Notes: generated by a model from the letters alone, not told the origin. Numbered from the stretch's first letter, positions 36,800-47,457 are shown. The stretch is 64,000 nucleotides of DNA from Halomonas sp. PR-M31 (GCF_001039575.1 NZ_JIBT01000028.1:1-64000), one strand, 5' to 3'. Translations and numbers: made by a program.

Positions 36800-37501
36800 A
36801 TGGCCCCTCATCAGAGTCAGATCAAGAGTCAAATCAAAAGCCAGAACCAGACCGATACCGTGACGCGCATTCTCGATACCGCTGAAGTGTTGTTTGCCGA
36901 GCGTGGCTTTGCTGAGACCTCTTTGCGCAACATTACCAGTAAGGCAAAGGTCAATCTGGCAGCGGTGAACTACCATTTCGGCTCCAAGAAAGCACTGATC
37001 CAGGCGGTGTTCGCGCGCTATCTGGATCCGTTCACCGAGCGCTTTCACAAGACGCTGGATACACTCGAAGCCGAGTATGGCGACCAGCCCATTCCTCTTG
37101 AAATCCTGCTCGAGGGCATGGCGCACACGGTGCTGCAGGTGCCGGCAGAGCGTAACAGTCTAAAGGTGTTCATTCGTTTGCTCGGACTGGCCTACACCCA
37201 GGCCCAGGGACATCTTCGGCGTTATATCCAGCAGCAGTATGGCAGTGTGTTCACCCGCTTTACCGAGCTTGTGCGTCGTGCAACTCCCGACCTGCCGGAT
37301 GCGGAGCGATTCTGGCGATTGCACTTCATGCTGGGCACGGTGATCTTTACCTTGTCTGGACTCGATGCGCTGCGTGATATCGCAGCCAAGGATTATGGTG
37401 AGCAGGTGGGCGTGCGTCATCTCATTCATCGCCTGGGCCCGGTGGTCGTGGCCGGCATGAATGCCCCTTTGCCTCAGGTCGCTCATGCAGCATCGGCCTG
37501 A
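36800..37501 (+). CDS. psrA: TetR-family fatty-acid-responsive regulator PsrA
   Basis: 233 aa from the ATG at 36800; the ATG at 36761 is rejected because it lacks a ribosome site and would place the operator inside the gene. The HTH region [40 protein letters not shown] is nearly that of Pseudomonas PsrA (quoted here only as the segment between about residues 35 and 72). PsrA senses long-chain acyl-CoA and controls beta-oxidation and rpoS in Pseudomonas. The neighbours lexA and nagZ are the same as in P. aeruginosa. Confidence 0.88.
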   Translation: MAPHQSQIKSQIKSQNQTDTVTRILDTAEVLFAERGFAETSLRNITSKAKVNLAAVNYHFGSKKALIQAVFARYLDPFTERFHKTLDTLEAEYGDQPIPLEILLEGMAHTVLQVPAERNSLKVFIRLLGLAYTQAQGHLRRYIQQQYGSVFTRFTELVRRATPDLPDAERFWRLHFMLGTVIFTLSGLDALRDIAAKDYGEQVGVRHLIHRLGPVVVAGMNAPLPQVAHAASA

Positions 37502-37615
37502 TCTGTATTCGAAAGGTGGCGTTCGAACCGCAGAACGTCGCAGCACCGAGGATATTTGTCGTCTTTTTGATCTTTGTTCTAGAATCAGCCCCCTTCATGC
37601 ATGAGGAACCCAATC

Positions 37616-38653
37616 ATGACCCAACCACTTGGTCCGGTGATGCTGGATCTTGAAGGCACCGCATTGTCCCGGGAAGAACGCAAGTTGCTGGCAAGGCCTG
37701 AAATAGGGGGCATTATCCTGTTTGCCCGCAACATCGTCGATGCCGACCAGGTCATCGAGCTGTGCGCATCCATTCGCAAGCTTCGTCCCGAGATACTGTT
37801 GGGTATCGATCAGGAAGGGGGGCGTGTGCAACGCCTGCGTCAGGGTGTGACACGCATGCCATCCATGGCTCGCCTGGGGCAGTGTTACCCCGACGAGCCC
37901 CAGCAGTGTCTGCAGCTTTGTCAGGATGCGGGCTGGCTACTGGGCATGGAGATGTCGGCCTGCGGTCTAGATATTTCCTTTGCGCCAGTGCTCGATGTGG
38001 ATACCGGTCGTTCCAGCGTGATCGGCGATCGCAGCTTCTCGAATGATCCCCAGGCCGTTACCGCCATGGCCGGTGCTTTCATCGACGGACTGCACGAAGC
38101 CGGAATGGCTGCCATCGGCAAGCATTTTCCAGGCCACGGGGGTGTCGCTGCGGACTCTCATCTTGAACTGCCCATCGACGATCGACCGCTACAAACCTTG
38201 CGAGAACACGATCTGGTGCCCTTTGCAGCGCTGGCCAATCGTTTGAATGGCGTAATGCCAGCCCATGTGGTCTACAGCGCCTTCGATGAACGCCCCGCGG
38301 GTTTTTCACCGAACTGGCTGGGTTTGTTGCGCGAAGAACTGGGCTTCAAGGGCGCGATCTTCTCCGACGATCTGTCCATGGCCGGCGCTCATGTTGCCGG
38401 TGGTCCGGGCGATCGCGCCTTGGCGGCATTGAATGCCGGCTGCGACATGGTGCTGATATGCAATGATCGCGACGCCGCCCTGGCGGTGGCAAAGGCCTGT
38501 GCGGGACGTGAATCAAAGCGCCAGTCTCGCCTACGCTATGCTCGTGCACGTCCCGGGCTCGATACGCTACCGGCGCTGAGCCGCTGGCGGCGCGTTCATG
38601 CGCGGCTTGAAGCACTAGCCGACGGTTCCTCGGATGGCACTACGAGGAATTGA
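37616..38653 (+). CDS. nagZ: Beta-N-acetylhexosaminidase NagZ (GH3)
   Basis: Cytoplasmic enzyme of peptidoglycan recycling that removes GlcNAc from anhydromuropeptides; it also feeds AmpC induction in some species. The start at 37616 is chosen (AGGA upstream). 345 aa. LGIDQEGGRVQRLR, GKHFPGHGGVAADSH (His/Asp acid-base loop) and the nucleophile Asp in IFSDDLSMAGA are intact. Confidence 0.95.
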   Translation: MTQPLGPVMLDLEGTALSREERKLLARPEIGGIILFARNIVDADQVIELCASIRKLRPEILLGIDQEGGRVQRLRQGVTRMPSMARLGQCYPDEPQQCLQLCQDAGWLLGMEMSACGLDISFAPVLDVDTGRSSVIGDRSFSNDPQAVTAMAGAFIDGLHEAGMAAIGKHFPGHGGVAADSHLELPIDDRPLQTLREHDLVPFAALANRLNGVMPAHVVYSAFDERPAGFSPNWLGLLREELGFKGAIFSDDLSMAGAHVAGGPGDRALAALNAGCDMVLICNDRDAALAVAKACAGRESKRQSRLRYARARPGLDTLPALSRWRRVHARLEALADGSSDGTTRN

Positions 38654-38655
38654 GC

Positions 38656-39948
38656 GTGCTGGAATTTCTAGATCCGGTTGAGCAGTGGTTCCAGACGACA
38701 TTTGACCTTCCATCTTGGTTATTGGCGCCGGTAGCGATTATTAGCCTGGCGCTATTGGCGGATTTGTTCCTGCGCCTGGTGGTCTGGCGGCTGAGCAATG
38801 TGCTGGGAAAGACGCGCCATCGTTGGGACGACGTAGTACTGTTGGCCTTGCGGCGGCCACTTTGGGTCGGTGTTTGGGGTTGCGCCTTCATCGCCTTGGC
38901 GAGTCTGGGTGCCGCGCGCCTGGAATTGGGTCGTGTCGTTGCCTACACCCCCACCACCATGTGGGTGTTCGTACTGTTGATGCTGGGGTGGGCCGGCCTG
39001 CGCCTGGTAAGGCAGATCAAGCATCGGCTCATGCTCCCTCCGCAGCGCAACTCCGCCAACCCCATGGACGCCTCGACCGCTTCCGCGGTCAGCAAGCTGT
39101 TGGGCGCCGTCATTTTTACCGTGGTGGCTTTGGCGATGCTGGAGGCATTCGGCATGTCACTGTCTGGCCTGCTGGCTTTCGGTGGGCTGGGTGGTTTGGT
39201 CGTCGGTTTTGCCCTGCGCGACATTCTGGCCAACTTCTTCGGCGGTTTGGCCATTCATCTGGACAACCCGTTCAAGGTGGGGGATTGGATCAGCTCGCCG
39301 GATCGCGACATAGAAGGCACCGTCGAGGACATTGGTTGGCGCCTGACGCGCATCCGCACCTTCGATCTGCGTCCGCTATACATCCCTAACAATATTTTTA
39401 GCTCGATCGCCGTCGTCAATCCGTCGCGGATGCTCAGTCGTCGTATCTACGAAACCGTTGGCCTGCGCTATCAGGATATTGATCAGGTCGATGGCATCGT
39501 CTCGAGTATTCGCAGTCTGCTCAAAGAGCATGAGTCGATCGATCAGGACAGCTATATGCTGGTCAACTTCGAGTCCTTTGGCGCCTATTCTCTTGATATC
39601 TTGATCTATGCCTATACCCATACAACGGATTGGGCGGAGCATCTGGATATCAAGCAGGACATCCTGCTGCGCATCGCTTCGATCGTCGATGACGCAGGGG
39701 CAGACATCGCCATGCCGGCTCGAGTTCTTCACATGGCCGATCCATTGACGATCGATCGCGATGTTGCCGACAGCAGCGAGAACCGTGACAGCAATAAAAG
39801 AGACGAAGACAAAGATGCGTCGCCTCGACTAGTACCAAAAAAGCGCAATACCGCTAATACTGCTTCGTCCCGGCATGCCCCTTCTCCAACGCGAGGCGAG
39901 CCGGACGACCCTTCCGAAAATGCCAGCAGCCAGGATGCCGATGCCTAA
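38656..39948 (+). CDS. MscS-family mechanosensitive channel, medium size
   Basis: 430 aa from the GTG at 38656, which has GAGGA seven bases upstream (a TTG at 38650 has no room for one). About four N-terminal hydrophobic helices precede the pore helix LLAFGGLGGLVVGFALRDIL and the MscS beta-domain with NPFKVGDWI and the VEDIGWRLTRIRTFD motif. The last ~60 residues are charged, Ser/Pro/Asp-rich and probably disordered. Such channels relieve turgor after hypo-osmotic shock, relevant in a halophile. The stop overlaps the hpt start. Confidence 0.9.
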   Translation: MLEFLDPVEQWFQTTFDLPSWLLAPVAIISLALLADLFLRLVVWRLSNVLGKTRHRWDDVVLLALRRPLWVGVWGCAFIALASLGAARLELGRVVAYTPTTMWVFVLLMLGWAGLRLVRQIKHRLMLPPQRNSANPMDASTASAVSKLLGAVIFTVVALAMLEAFGMSLSGLLAFGGLGGLVVGFALRDILANFFGGLAIHLDNPFKVGDWISSPDRDIEGTVEDIGWRLTRIRTFDLRPLYIPNNIFSSIAVVNPSRMLSRRIYETVGLRYQDIDQVDGIVSSIRSLLKEHESIDQDSYMLVNFESFGAYSLDILIYAYTHTTDWAEHLDIKQDILLRIASIVDDAGADIAMPARVLHMADPLTIDRDVADSSENRDSNKRDEDKDASPRLVPKKRNTANTASSRHAPSPTRGEPDDPSENASSQDADA

Positions 39949-40519
39949 ACTCGATACCGACTATCATGAATCCTTGGTCACCATGCGCGATCTCATGGAG
40001 AACGCCGACTGCCTGATCACCCAGGAACAGGTCGAGCGTGCCCTGGACCGCATGGCGGAAGAGATCACCCACAATCTGGGAGACAAGCTGCCGGTCTTCT
40101 ATTGCGTCATGAACGGCGGCTTGATCACCACGGGTCACTTGCTGACCCGACTGGGCTTTCCACTGGAAGTCGATTACCTGCATGCGACCCGCTATCGCGG
40201 CGGCACCCGGGGTGGCGAGCTGTTCTGGCGGGTATCGCCGGAAGTTCCCATGGCGGGTCGTCATGTGGTGATCGTCGACGACATTCTCGATGAAGGCACG
40301 ACCCTGGCCGCCATTCTGGCCTATTGTCGCGAGGCCCAGGCGGCGAGCATTTCCACCGCGGTGCTGGTCGACAAGCGACACGAGCGCAAGGCGGTACCGG
40401 GACTGACGGCGGATTATTGCAGCCTTGAAGTCGAGGATCGCTATGTGTTCGGCTTCGGCATGGATTACAAGGGGTATTGGCGTAATGCCCCGGGGATCTT
40501 CGCCCCCAAGGGTATGTAG
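39941..40519 (+). CDS. hpt: Hypoxanthine-guanine phosphoribosyltransferase
   Basis: 192 aa from the ATG at 39941 (AGGA five bases upstream), overlapping the end of the channel gene by 8 bp. VFYCVMNGGLITTGHLL is the N-terminal binding loop and VVIVDDILDEGTTLAA the PRPP motif; GMDYKGYWRN closes the active site. It converts hypoxanthine (and perhaps guanine) to nucleotide. The next gene releases a free purine base, so the two could act in sequence. Confidence 0.92.
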   Translation: MPKLDTDYHESLVTMRDLMENADCLITQEQVERALDRMAEEITHNLGDKLPVFYCVMNGGLITTGHLLTRLGFPLEVDYLHATRYRGGTRGGELFWRVSPEVPMAGRHVVIVDDILDEGTTLAAILAYCREAQAASISTAVLVDKRHERKAVPGLTADYCSLEVEDRYVFGFGMDYKGYWRNAPGIFAPKGM

Positions 40520-41272
<753 letters not shown>

Positions 41273-41275
41273 GCG

Positions 41276-41307
41276 AAGCCGCCCGGCAGCCTGCTGTCGG
41301 GCGGCTT
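41276..41307. terminator. GC-rich hairpin between converging genes
   Basis: Perfect 10-bp stem AAGCCGCCCG / CGGGCGGCTT with a 12-nt loop. No T-run on either side, so termination strength is uncertain. Confidence 0.5.
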
Positions 41308-41326
41308 GGAACACGTGGAGGCTTCT

Positions 41327-43062
41327 CTACTTCAAGCCCAGCTCGTGAGTCGCTTCTTCACGCATCTTGAACTTCTGGATCTTACCGGTCACGGTCATGG
41401 GGAAGGCGTCGACAAACTTCACGTAGCGCGGCACCTTGTAGTGGGCGATCTGACCCTTGCAAAAATCCCGCAGGCTTTCTTCATCCAGGGTTTCGCCTTC
41501 GCCCAGCTTGACCCAAGCCATGATCTCCTCGCCATACTTCTCATCCGGCACGCCGATTATTTGCACATCGGAAATGGCCGGATGGGTATAGAGAAAGTCC
41601 TCAATTTCTCGCGGATACACGTTCTCGCCACCCCGGATGATCATATCCTTGATGCGCCCGACGATGGTGGCATAACCCTCGTCGTCCATGGTGGCAAGAT
41701 CACCGGTGTGCATCCAGCCGGCCGGATCTATGGCTTTGTCCGTGGCTTCCACGTTGTTCCAATAGCCAAGCATCACGCTATAGCCTCGGGTGCACAGCTC
41801 GCCTTTTTCGCCTATGGGTACCACCGCACCGGTGGATGGGTCGACCAGCTTGACCTCGGTGTGGGGATGAATCGTCCCTACCGTGGTGACACGTTTCTCA
41901 AGCGGTGCGTCGGTCTGGGTCTGCAGGCTGACCGGACTGGTTTCGGTCATGCCGTAGCAGATGCTGACTTCTTTCATGTGCATCTTGTCGATGACCTGGC
42001 GCATCACCTCGATGGGGCAGATCGAACCGGCCATGATGCCGGTGCGCAACGAGTCCAGATCGAAACGCTCGAATTCCGGATGTTCGAGTTCGGCGATGAA
42101 CATGGTGGGCACGCCGTAAAGCGCGGTGGCATGCTCTTCGCTGACGGCCTGTAGCGTGGTCAACGGATCGAAGCCTTCATCCGGGTAGATCATCGCCGCC
42201 CCGTGAGTCATGCAGCCCAGATTGCCCATGACCATGCCGAAGCAGTGATACAGAGGTACCGGAATCACCATGCGATCCTCGCTGGTGAGCTTGATGCGCT
42301 CGGCGACGAAGAAGCCGTTGTTGAGAATGTTGTGATGTGAAAGTGTCGCGCCCTTGGGAGCGCCGGTGGTGCCGGAGGTGTACTGGATATTGATCGGCTC
42401 GTCGAACTGTAGCCTGGCCTGCAACGTAGCCAATTCTTCATTCGTAACCTTGTCCGACTGCGCCAGCAGTGTTTCCCAGTGCATCATGCCGGGTAGCGCG
42501 AGAGCGGCATCGAGGCAGATCACCCGCTTTAGATTGGGCAGGCGAGCGCTGTTCAGTGCATCGGAATAATCGCTGGCAAGCTCTGGCGCCAGCTCGCCAA
42601 TCATGTCGACATAGTTCGACGTCTTGAATTCACCCTGCAGTATCAAGGTCGAAGTGCCGGACTGGGTCAAGGCGTACTCGAGCTCGTGAGTGCGATAGCT
42701 TGGATTGATGTTGACAAGGATTGCGCCAATCTTCGCCGTGGCGAACTGGGTGATTGCCCACTCGGCGCAGTTGGGCGCCCAGATGCCAACGCGCTCGCCC
42801 TTGGTCACGCCCAGAGCGAGCAGGGCGCAGGCGGCGCGTTCGACTTCCGCATGCAGCTCCCGCCAGGTGTAGCGCAATTGCTGGTGACGACTGATCAAGC
42901 ATCCCGCTCAGGGTAGCGCTCGACGGTCTCATCGAAGCAATCACCGATGGTCTGACCCTTGAGAGGTTTCTCGCTGATACCGCTGGCATAACTGAATCGA
43001 GAGCCAGGGACAGTGTCGGAATGGGGGGTGGTGTCAATCGAAGTGGTAGCGTGCTGAGTCAT
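41327..43062 (-). pseudogene. Acyl-CoA synthetase (AMP-binding), frameshifted near the N-terminus
   Basis: Restored length is 578 aa from the ATG at 43062 (MTQHATTS, GGAAG upstream). The first 53 residues up to YPERDA are in one frame and the rest from [12 protein letters not shown] in another; a missing A (plus strand) at about 42897-42898 explains it, turning GCTTTG into GCTTG. Downstream all motifs are intact: [28 protein letters not shown] and [16 protein letters not shown]. It activates medium or branched fatty acids to CoA esters. Located 66 bp after liuR, it likely belongs to the acyl-CoA regulon. Confidence 0.85.
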
Positions 43063-43128
43063 GGTGCTTCCTGCTTGTTGTTGGCAATGGAATGCCACGT
43101 TCATGACAAAGGCGGCCCGGGCTTTGAT

Positions 43129-43572
43129 TTAACGTTTGCTCCGAGCTGCCTCGAGCAGTGCAAGAGATTCGCGACAGCGCGTTTCGACCTCGTCGAGCTC
43201 CCGTTGCAATATGCGGATGTCTTCCAGCTGCTGCTGCATGGCCTCGCGTTTTTCACCGAGTAGATCGAGAAGACGCTGCAGCTGTTGTTCATCACCGTCC
43301 GGGGCCTGATCATAAAGCTGGATCACTTCACGAATTTCTGCCAGAGAAAACCCCAGGCGCTTGCCCCGCAGCGTCAGCTTCAGACGCACCCGATCCTTTT
43401 CATGATAGACCCGGGTACGGCCTCGTCGCTCCGGTGTCAGTAACCCTTCCTGCTCGTAAAAACGAATGGTGCGAGATGTCACCTCGAAAATATGGGCAAG
43501 TTCACCGATCGTATATTGTCGTCGCGAGAAGGAGTGGCGCTGGGTTGGGCGGTGCTGGGACGCCTCGGACAT
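43129..43572 (-). CDS. liuR: MerR-family regulator, LiuR type
   Basis: 147 aa. The winged HTH YTIGELAHIFEVTSRTIRFYEQEGLLTPERRG at residues 20-50 and the long C-terminal coiled coil are those of MerR proteins that control leucine/isovalerate and other acyl-CoA pathways. There are no metal-binding cysteines. It lies between the acyl-CoA synthetase and the divergent valine-degradation genes, and an 18-bp palindrome with the expected half sites lies in the divergent region. Confidence 0.8.
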   Translation of the reverse strand: MSEASQHRPTQRHSFSRRQYTIGELAHIFEVTSRTIRFYEQEGLLTPERRGRTRVYHEKDRVRLKLTLRGKRLGFSLAEIREVIQLYDQAPDGDEQQLQRLLDLLGEKREAMQQQLEDIRILQRELDEVETRCRESLALLEAARSKR

Positions 43573-43654
43573 GCTGCTATCCTTGAGTAGTGGGAGCGTG
43601 TCATCGCCACTGGGTCTCCCGATGGAGATTTTTCAAAGGGTCAGGCTAGATTAG

Positions 43655-43672
43655 CTTGACGTTAACGTAAAG
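43655..43672. promoter_or_regulatory. Candidate LiuR operator
   Basis: CTTGACGTTAACGTAAAG: an 18-bp palindrome with a single mismatch, between liuR and the acyl-CoA dehydrogenase gene. It resembles the ACGTTAACGT-type sites described for MerR regulators of branched-chain acyl-CoA catabolism. Confidence 0.6.
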
Positions 43673-43789
43673 TAGACCAAGCGATAGCTTTCATCCCCGG
43701 CGACAAATGCTAGGTTGTGTAGATGATCCAATCCTTGTTACGAATTTGCTTGTACGTTTCAGAATTCACCTAGGTCTAGGGAGGCTGCC

Positions 43790-44959
43790 ATGGATTTTGC
43801 CCTAAACGAAGACCAACGCGCACTGCAGCAGGCAGCTGCGGATTTTGCCCGAGTCGAGCTCGCCCCTCATGCCGCCGAATGGGATGCGACCTCTCACTTT
43901 CCCGTGGACGTCATCAAGCGTGCCGGCGACGCGGGATTCCTGGCGATCTATATCGACGAGGATCACGGCGGACTGGGCTTGTCGCGACTCGATGCCTCGC
44001 TGATTTTCGAACAGTTGGCCCAAGGCTGTATTTCCACCACCGCCTATCTGACCATTCATAACATGGCCAGCTGGATGATCGCCCGCTGGGGTGGTGAAGC
44101 GCTTCATGAGGCCTGGCTGCCTGCCTTGATCAGCGGCGAGCGGCTGGCGTCCTATTGCCTGACGGAACCCGGTTCCGGGTCGGATGCGGCCAATCTGCGC
44201 ACCAAGGCGGTGCGGGAAGGCGATGAGTATGTGATCTCGGGTAGCAAGATGTTCATCTCCGGTGCCGGGGAAACTGACATGCTGGTGGTCATGGCCCGTA
44301 CCGGCGAGTCGGATTCCGGCGCCGCAGGCGTGACGGCCTTCGCGGTACCCGCAGATAGCGCTGGTATTGAATACGGCAAGAACGAGGACAAGATGGGCTG
44401 GAAGAGCCAGCCGACCCGGCTGGTCAGCTTCGACGGCGTACGGGTACCGGTAAGTCATCGTCTTGCGGAGGAGGGCGAGGGGTTCAAGCTTGCCATGCAA
44501 GGCCTCGATGGCGGGCGCTTGAACATCGCCAGCTGTTCCCTGGGGGCCGCTCAACATGCCTTGTCCCTGTCTCGGGAATACCTGCACGAACGCAAGCAGT
44601 TCGGCAGTGCCCTGGCGTCGTTCCAGGCCCTGCAGTTCAAGTTCGCCGATATGGCCACCGAGCTTACCAGCGCACGTCTTATGGTGCGTCACGCCGCCTG
44701 GCGGCTGGATCAAAGCGACCCCCAGGCATCGGCTCACTGCGCCATGGCCAAGCGCTTGGCGACGGATATCGGCTTCAACGTATGCAACGAAGCCCTGCAG
44801 CTGCACGGGGGCTACGGCTACATCAAGGAGTATCCGCTGGAGCGTCTGGTGCGAGACACCCGGGTGCACCAGATTTTAGAGGGCACCAATGAGATCATGC
44901 GCCTGATCGTCGCCCGCAGATTGTTCGCGGAGGGCGCCATCGACGCCCTGCAGCAATGA
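43790..44959 (+). CDS. Acyl-CoA dehydrogenase (isobutyryl-CoA dehydrogenase-like)
   Basis: 389-aa FAD enzyme. CLTEPGSGSDAANLRT and KMFISGAGETDM are the FAD/substrate loops, and the catalytic Glu is in HQILEGTNEIMRLI. The neighbours (a 3-hydroxyisobutyryl-CoA hydrolase and mmsB) point to the isobutyryl-CoA step of valine degradation. GGGAGG lies upstream of the ATG. First gene of a four-gene plus-strand run. Confidence 0.9.
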   Translation: MDFALNEDQRALQQAAADFARVELAPHAAEWDATSHFPVDVIKRAGDAGFLAIYIDEDHGGLGLSRLDASLIFEQLAQGCISTTAYLTIHNMASWMIARWGGEALHEAWLPALISGERLASYCLTEPGSGSDAANLRTKAVREGDEYVISGSKMFISGAGETDMLVVMARTGESDSGAAGVTAFAVPADSAGIEYGKNEDKMGWKSQPTRLVSFDGVRVPVSHRLAEEGEGFKLAMQGLDGGRLNIASCSLGAAQHALSLSREYLHERKQFGSALASFQALQFKFADMATELTSARLMVRHAAWRLDQSDPQASAHCAMAKRLATDIGFNVCNEALQLHGGYGYIKEYPLERLVRDTRVHQILEGTNEIMRLIVARRLFAEGAIDALQQ

Positions 44960-44989
44960 ACCCACACTCCTGGCAAGGAAGCATTTCGC

Positions 44990-46099
44990 ATGTCTGACTC
45001 TCTTGTTCTGTTCAACGAACTATCGACTCGCGATGGCGGTGTCGTTGCCGTCGCCACGCTCAATGCCCCCAAGTCGCTCAACGCGCTGTCTTTGGAAATG
45101 ATCGAGTTGTTGACCGAAAAGCTCGATGCCTGGGCCAAGGACGATCGCGTCAAAATCGTTTGGCTCGAAGGCGCCGGCGACAAGGCGCTATGTGCCGGTG
45201 GCGATGTGGTGGCGCTGTATCGTGCGATGACAGAGGCGGCGCATGTAGATGAAGCAGGCGCCTTCGCCGAGACTTATTTCACCGCGGAATATCGCCTAGA
45301 TTACATGATTCACACCTATTCCAAACCGCTGGTGGTGTGGGGCAATGGCATCGTCATGGGGGGCGGTCTGGGCCTGATGGCCGGCGGCGGTCAGCGCATC
45401 GCCACGGAGTCCACCCGCATCGCCATGCCGGAGATCACCATCGGCTTGTATCCGGATATCGGCGCCAGCTGGTTCCTGAACCGCATGCCCCCGGGGGTAG
45501 GTGCTTATCTGGGCCTGACCGGTGCACAGATCAACGCCCGGGATGCGCTCGATCTCGGGCTTGCTGATCGCCTGATTCCTCATGCCCGGCGTCAGGACGT
45601 GCTCGATACCCTGGTGGACGCGGATCTCGGCGCACCGGACACCGACCTGCACAGCATACTTCGAGACTTCGAGGCCCGACGTGAAGCGCCAAACGCTCAG
45701 GTGATGCCTCGTCTTGACGAGATTCAGTCACTTGTCGATGCCGCCACGGTCAATGAAGCGGTCACGCGCATTCTCGACGATGCCAAGGACGACGACTGGT
45801 TGGCGGCCAATCGCCAGCGTCTGGCCCTGGGGTGTCCGATGAGCGCGCATCTGGTCTGGCGCATGCTGGCGCGTCATCGCCATGCAAGCCTTGCGGATGC
45901 CTTTCGTGACGAACTCAACCTCTCCGTGCAGTGCTGCCGCCATGGCGAGCTTGCCGAAGGGGTGCGGGCCTTGCTGATCGACAAGGACAAGAACCCGCGC
46001 TGGTCCCATGCAGACGTGGCCCGGGTGCCGGAGCGCGATGTCGAGGATTTCCTGAGCCCGCTATGGTCGCCGCAAGCACACCCGCTGCGCGACTTGTAG
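44990..46099 (+). CDS. 3-hydroxyisobutyryl-CoA hydrolase (enoyl-CoA hydratase/isomerase fold)
   Basis: 369 aa, longer than plain crotonases, with the C-terminal helical extension of the hydrolase group. ALCAGGDVVALY and VMGGGLGLMAGG form the oxyanion hole, and AMPEITIGLYPDIGASWFLNRMPP is the HIBCH-type segment with the catalytic Glu/Asp. It frees 3-hydroxyisobutyrate for MmsB, whose gene follows 47 bp later. Confidence 0.9.
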   Translation: MSDSLVLFNELSTRDGGVVAVATLNAPKSLNALSLEMIELLTEKLDAWAKDDRVKIVWLEGAGDKALCAGGDVVALYRAMTEAAHVDEAGAFAETYFTAEYRLDYMIHTYSKPLVVWGNGIVMGGGLGLMAGGGQRIATESTRIAMPEITIGLYPDIGASWFLNRMPPGVGAYLGLTGAQINARDALDLGLADRLIPHARRQDVLDTLVDADLGAPDTDLHSILRDFEARREAPNAQVMPRLDEIQSLVDAATVNEAVTRILDDAKDDDWLAANRQRLALGCPMSAHLVWRMLARHRHASLADAFRDELNLSVQCCRHGELAEGVRALLIDKDKNPRWSHADVARVPERDVEDFLSPLWSPQAHPLRDL

Positions 46100-46146
46100 G
46101 CAACAACGTCGCTGACAACAAGAGTTTTTTAGAAAGGAGACCCGCC

Positions 46147-47049
46147 ATGAAAATCGCCTTTATAGGTCTGGGTAACATGGGCACGCCCATGGCCACCAAT
46201 CTGGTCAACGCCGGCCACGAAGTGGTGGTTTTCGATCTGGTCGAATCCGCCATCCAGACGCTGAAAAATGCCGGTGCGCAAAGCGCTTCTTCCGCAGCGG
46301 AAGCGGCCCGAGGTGCCGAGGTCATCCTGTCGATGCTGCCTGCCGGTACTCATGTGAAAAGTCTCTATCTCGGACAGGCGGATCAATCGGGATTGCTCGA
46401 TGCGCTTGACGGCAAACCCTTGATCATCGATGCCTCGACCATAGCCCCGGAGGATGCGCGCCTGGTCGCCGAGGCGGCCCGAGAACGCGGCCTGAGCTAT
46501 CTTGATGCGCCGGTTTCCGGCGGCGTAGGTGGCGCCAAGGCTGGCACCTTGACCTTCATTGTCGGGGGAGACGAGGCGGGCTTTGAGCAGGCCAAGCCGG
46601 TGCTCGAGGCCATGGGCAAGAATGTCTTTCATGCCGGTGAGAGTGGTGCCGGGCAGGTCGCCAAGATCTGCAACAACATGCTGCTGAGCATCCTCATGAG
46701 CGGTACCGCCGAGGCATTGTCCCTGGGGGTGAAAAACGGTCTCGACCCGGCGGTACTGTCCGAGATCATGAAGCAAAGCTCCGGCGGCAACTGGGCCCTT
46801 AATGTGTACAATCCCTGGCCCGGCGTGATGGAGAATGCGCCGGCTTCCAGCGACTATCAGGGCGGCTTTCTGGTGGATCTGATGACCAAGGATCTAGGTC
46901 TGGCCTGGCAAATGGCTCTGGAATCCAAGGCAGCGATACCCATGGGATCTCAAGCGCGCAACCTGTACGTGCAACATGCCGCGCAAGGCAATGGCCGACT
47001 CGATTTCTCCAGTATTCAGCGCTTTTATCGCGTAGGCGACGAGCAGTAA
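46147..47049 (+). CDS. mmsB: 3-hydroxyisobutyrate dehydrogenase
   Basis: 300-aa beta-hydroxyacid dehydrogenase that makes methylmalonate semialdehyde with NAD+. The start at 46147 has AAGGAG upstream; the longer open frame reaching back into the hydrolase gene is ignored. Cofactor motif GLGNMGTPMATNL, substrate motif DAPVSGGVGGAKAGTL and catalytic Lys in GAGQVAKICNNML are intact. Confidence 0.95.
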   Translation: MKIAFIGLGNMGTPMATNLVNAGHEVVVFDLVESAIQTLKNAGAQSASSAAEAARGAEVILSMLPAGTHVKSLYLGQADQSGLLDALDGKPLIIDASTIAPEDARLVAEAARERGLSYLDAPVSGGVGGAKAGTLTFIVGGDEAGFEQAKPVLEAMGKNVFHAGESGAGQVAKICNNMLLSILMSGTAEALSLGVKNGLDPAVLSEIMKQSSGGNWALNVYNPWPGVMENAPASSDYQGGFLVDLMTKDLGLAWQMALESKAAIPMGSQARNLYVQHAAQGNGRLDFSSIQRFYRVGDEQ

Positions 47050-47067
47050 AAAAGGAGTAATAGGACG

Positions 47068-47457
47068 ATGAAACCATTGAGCAAGCCTGTGGCCGAACTG
47101 GTTGCTGACGCGGAAAGCGAGATCGAAACCTTGACCGCTGAAGAGGCCTTGGCGCTACACGGCCAGCCCGGGGTAACCTTTGTCGATATCCGCGACATAC
47201 GGGAATTGGACAAGGAAGGGCGGGTGCCCGGGGCGGTGCACGCACCTCGCGGTATGCTCGAGTTCTGGGTCGATCCGGATTCTCCCTACCATCGCGAGGT
47301 GTTTGCCCGGGACGATCGCTACGTGCTGTTCTGTGCCAAGGGGCAGCGCTCGGCCCTGGCGACCCAGCAATTGCAGCGCATGGGTTTCGGACCGATCTGT
47401 CATGTGGGCGGTGGATTCGCGGCCTGGCGGGAAGGCGAGGGTCCCATCGAAAAGTAA
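47068..47457 (+). CDS. Single-domain rhodanese-like protein
   Basis: 129 aa with one rhodanese fold. TFVDIRDIRELDKEGRVPGAVH is the N-terminal part and the persulfide Cys sits in the loop CAKGQRSA. It is a likely sulfurtransferase with an unknown acceptor. It follows mmsB by 18 bp, and its link to valine degradation is unclear. Confidence 0.88.
   Translation: MKPLSKPVAELVADAESEIETLTAEEALALHGQPGVTFVDIRDIRELDKEGRVPGAVHAPRGMLEFWVDPDSPYHREVFARDDRYVLFCAKGQRSALATQQLQRMGFGPICHVGGGFAAWREGEGPIEK

Noticed and set aside
35936-37126. Long open frame around lexA as a 396-aa protein
   Set aside because: The upstream part is antisense to psrA and contains the SOS boxes; LexA starts at 36580.
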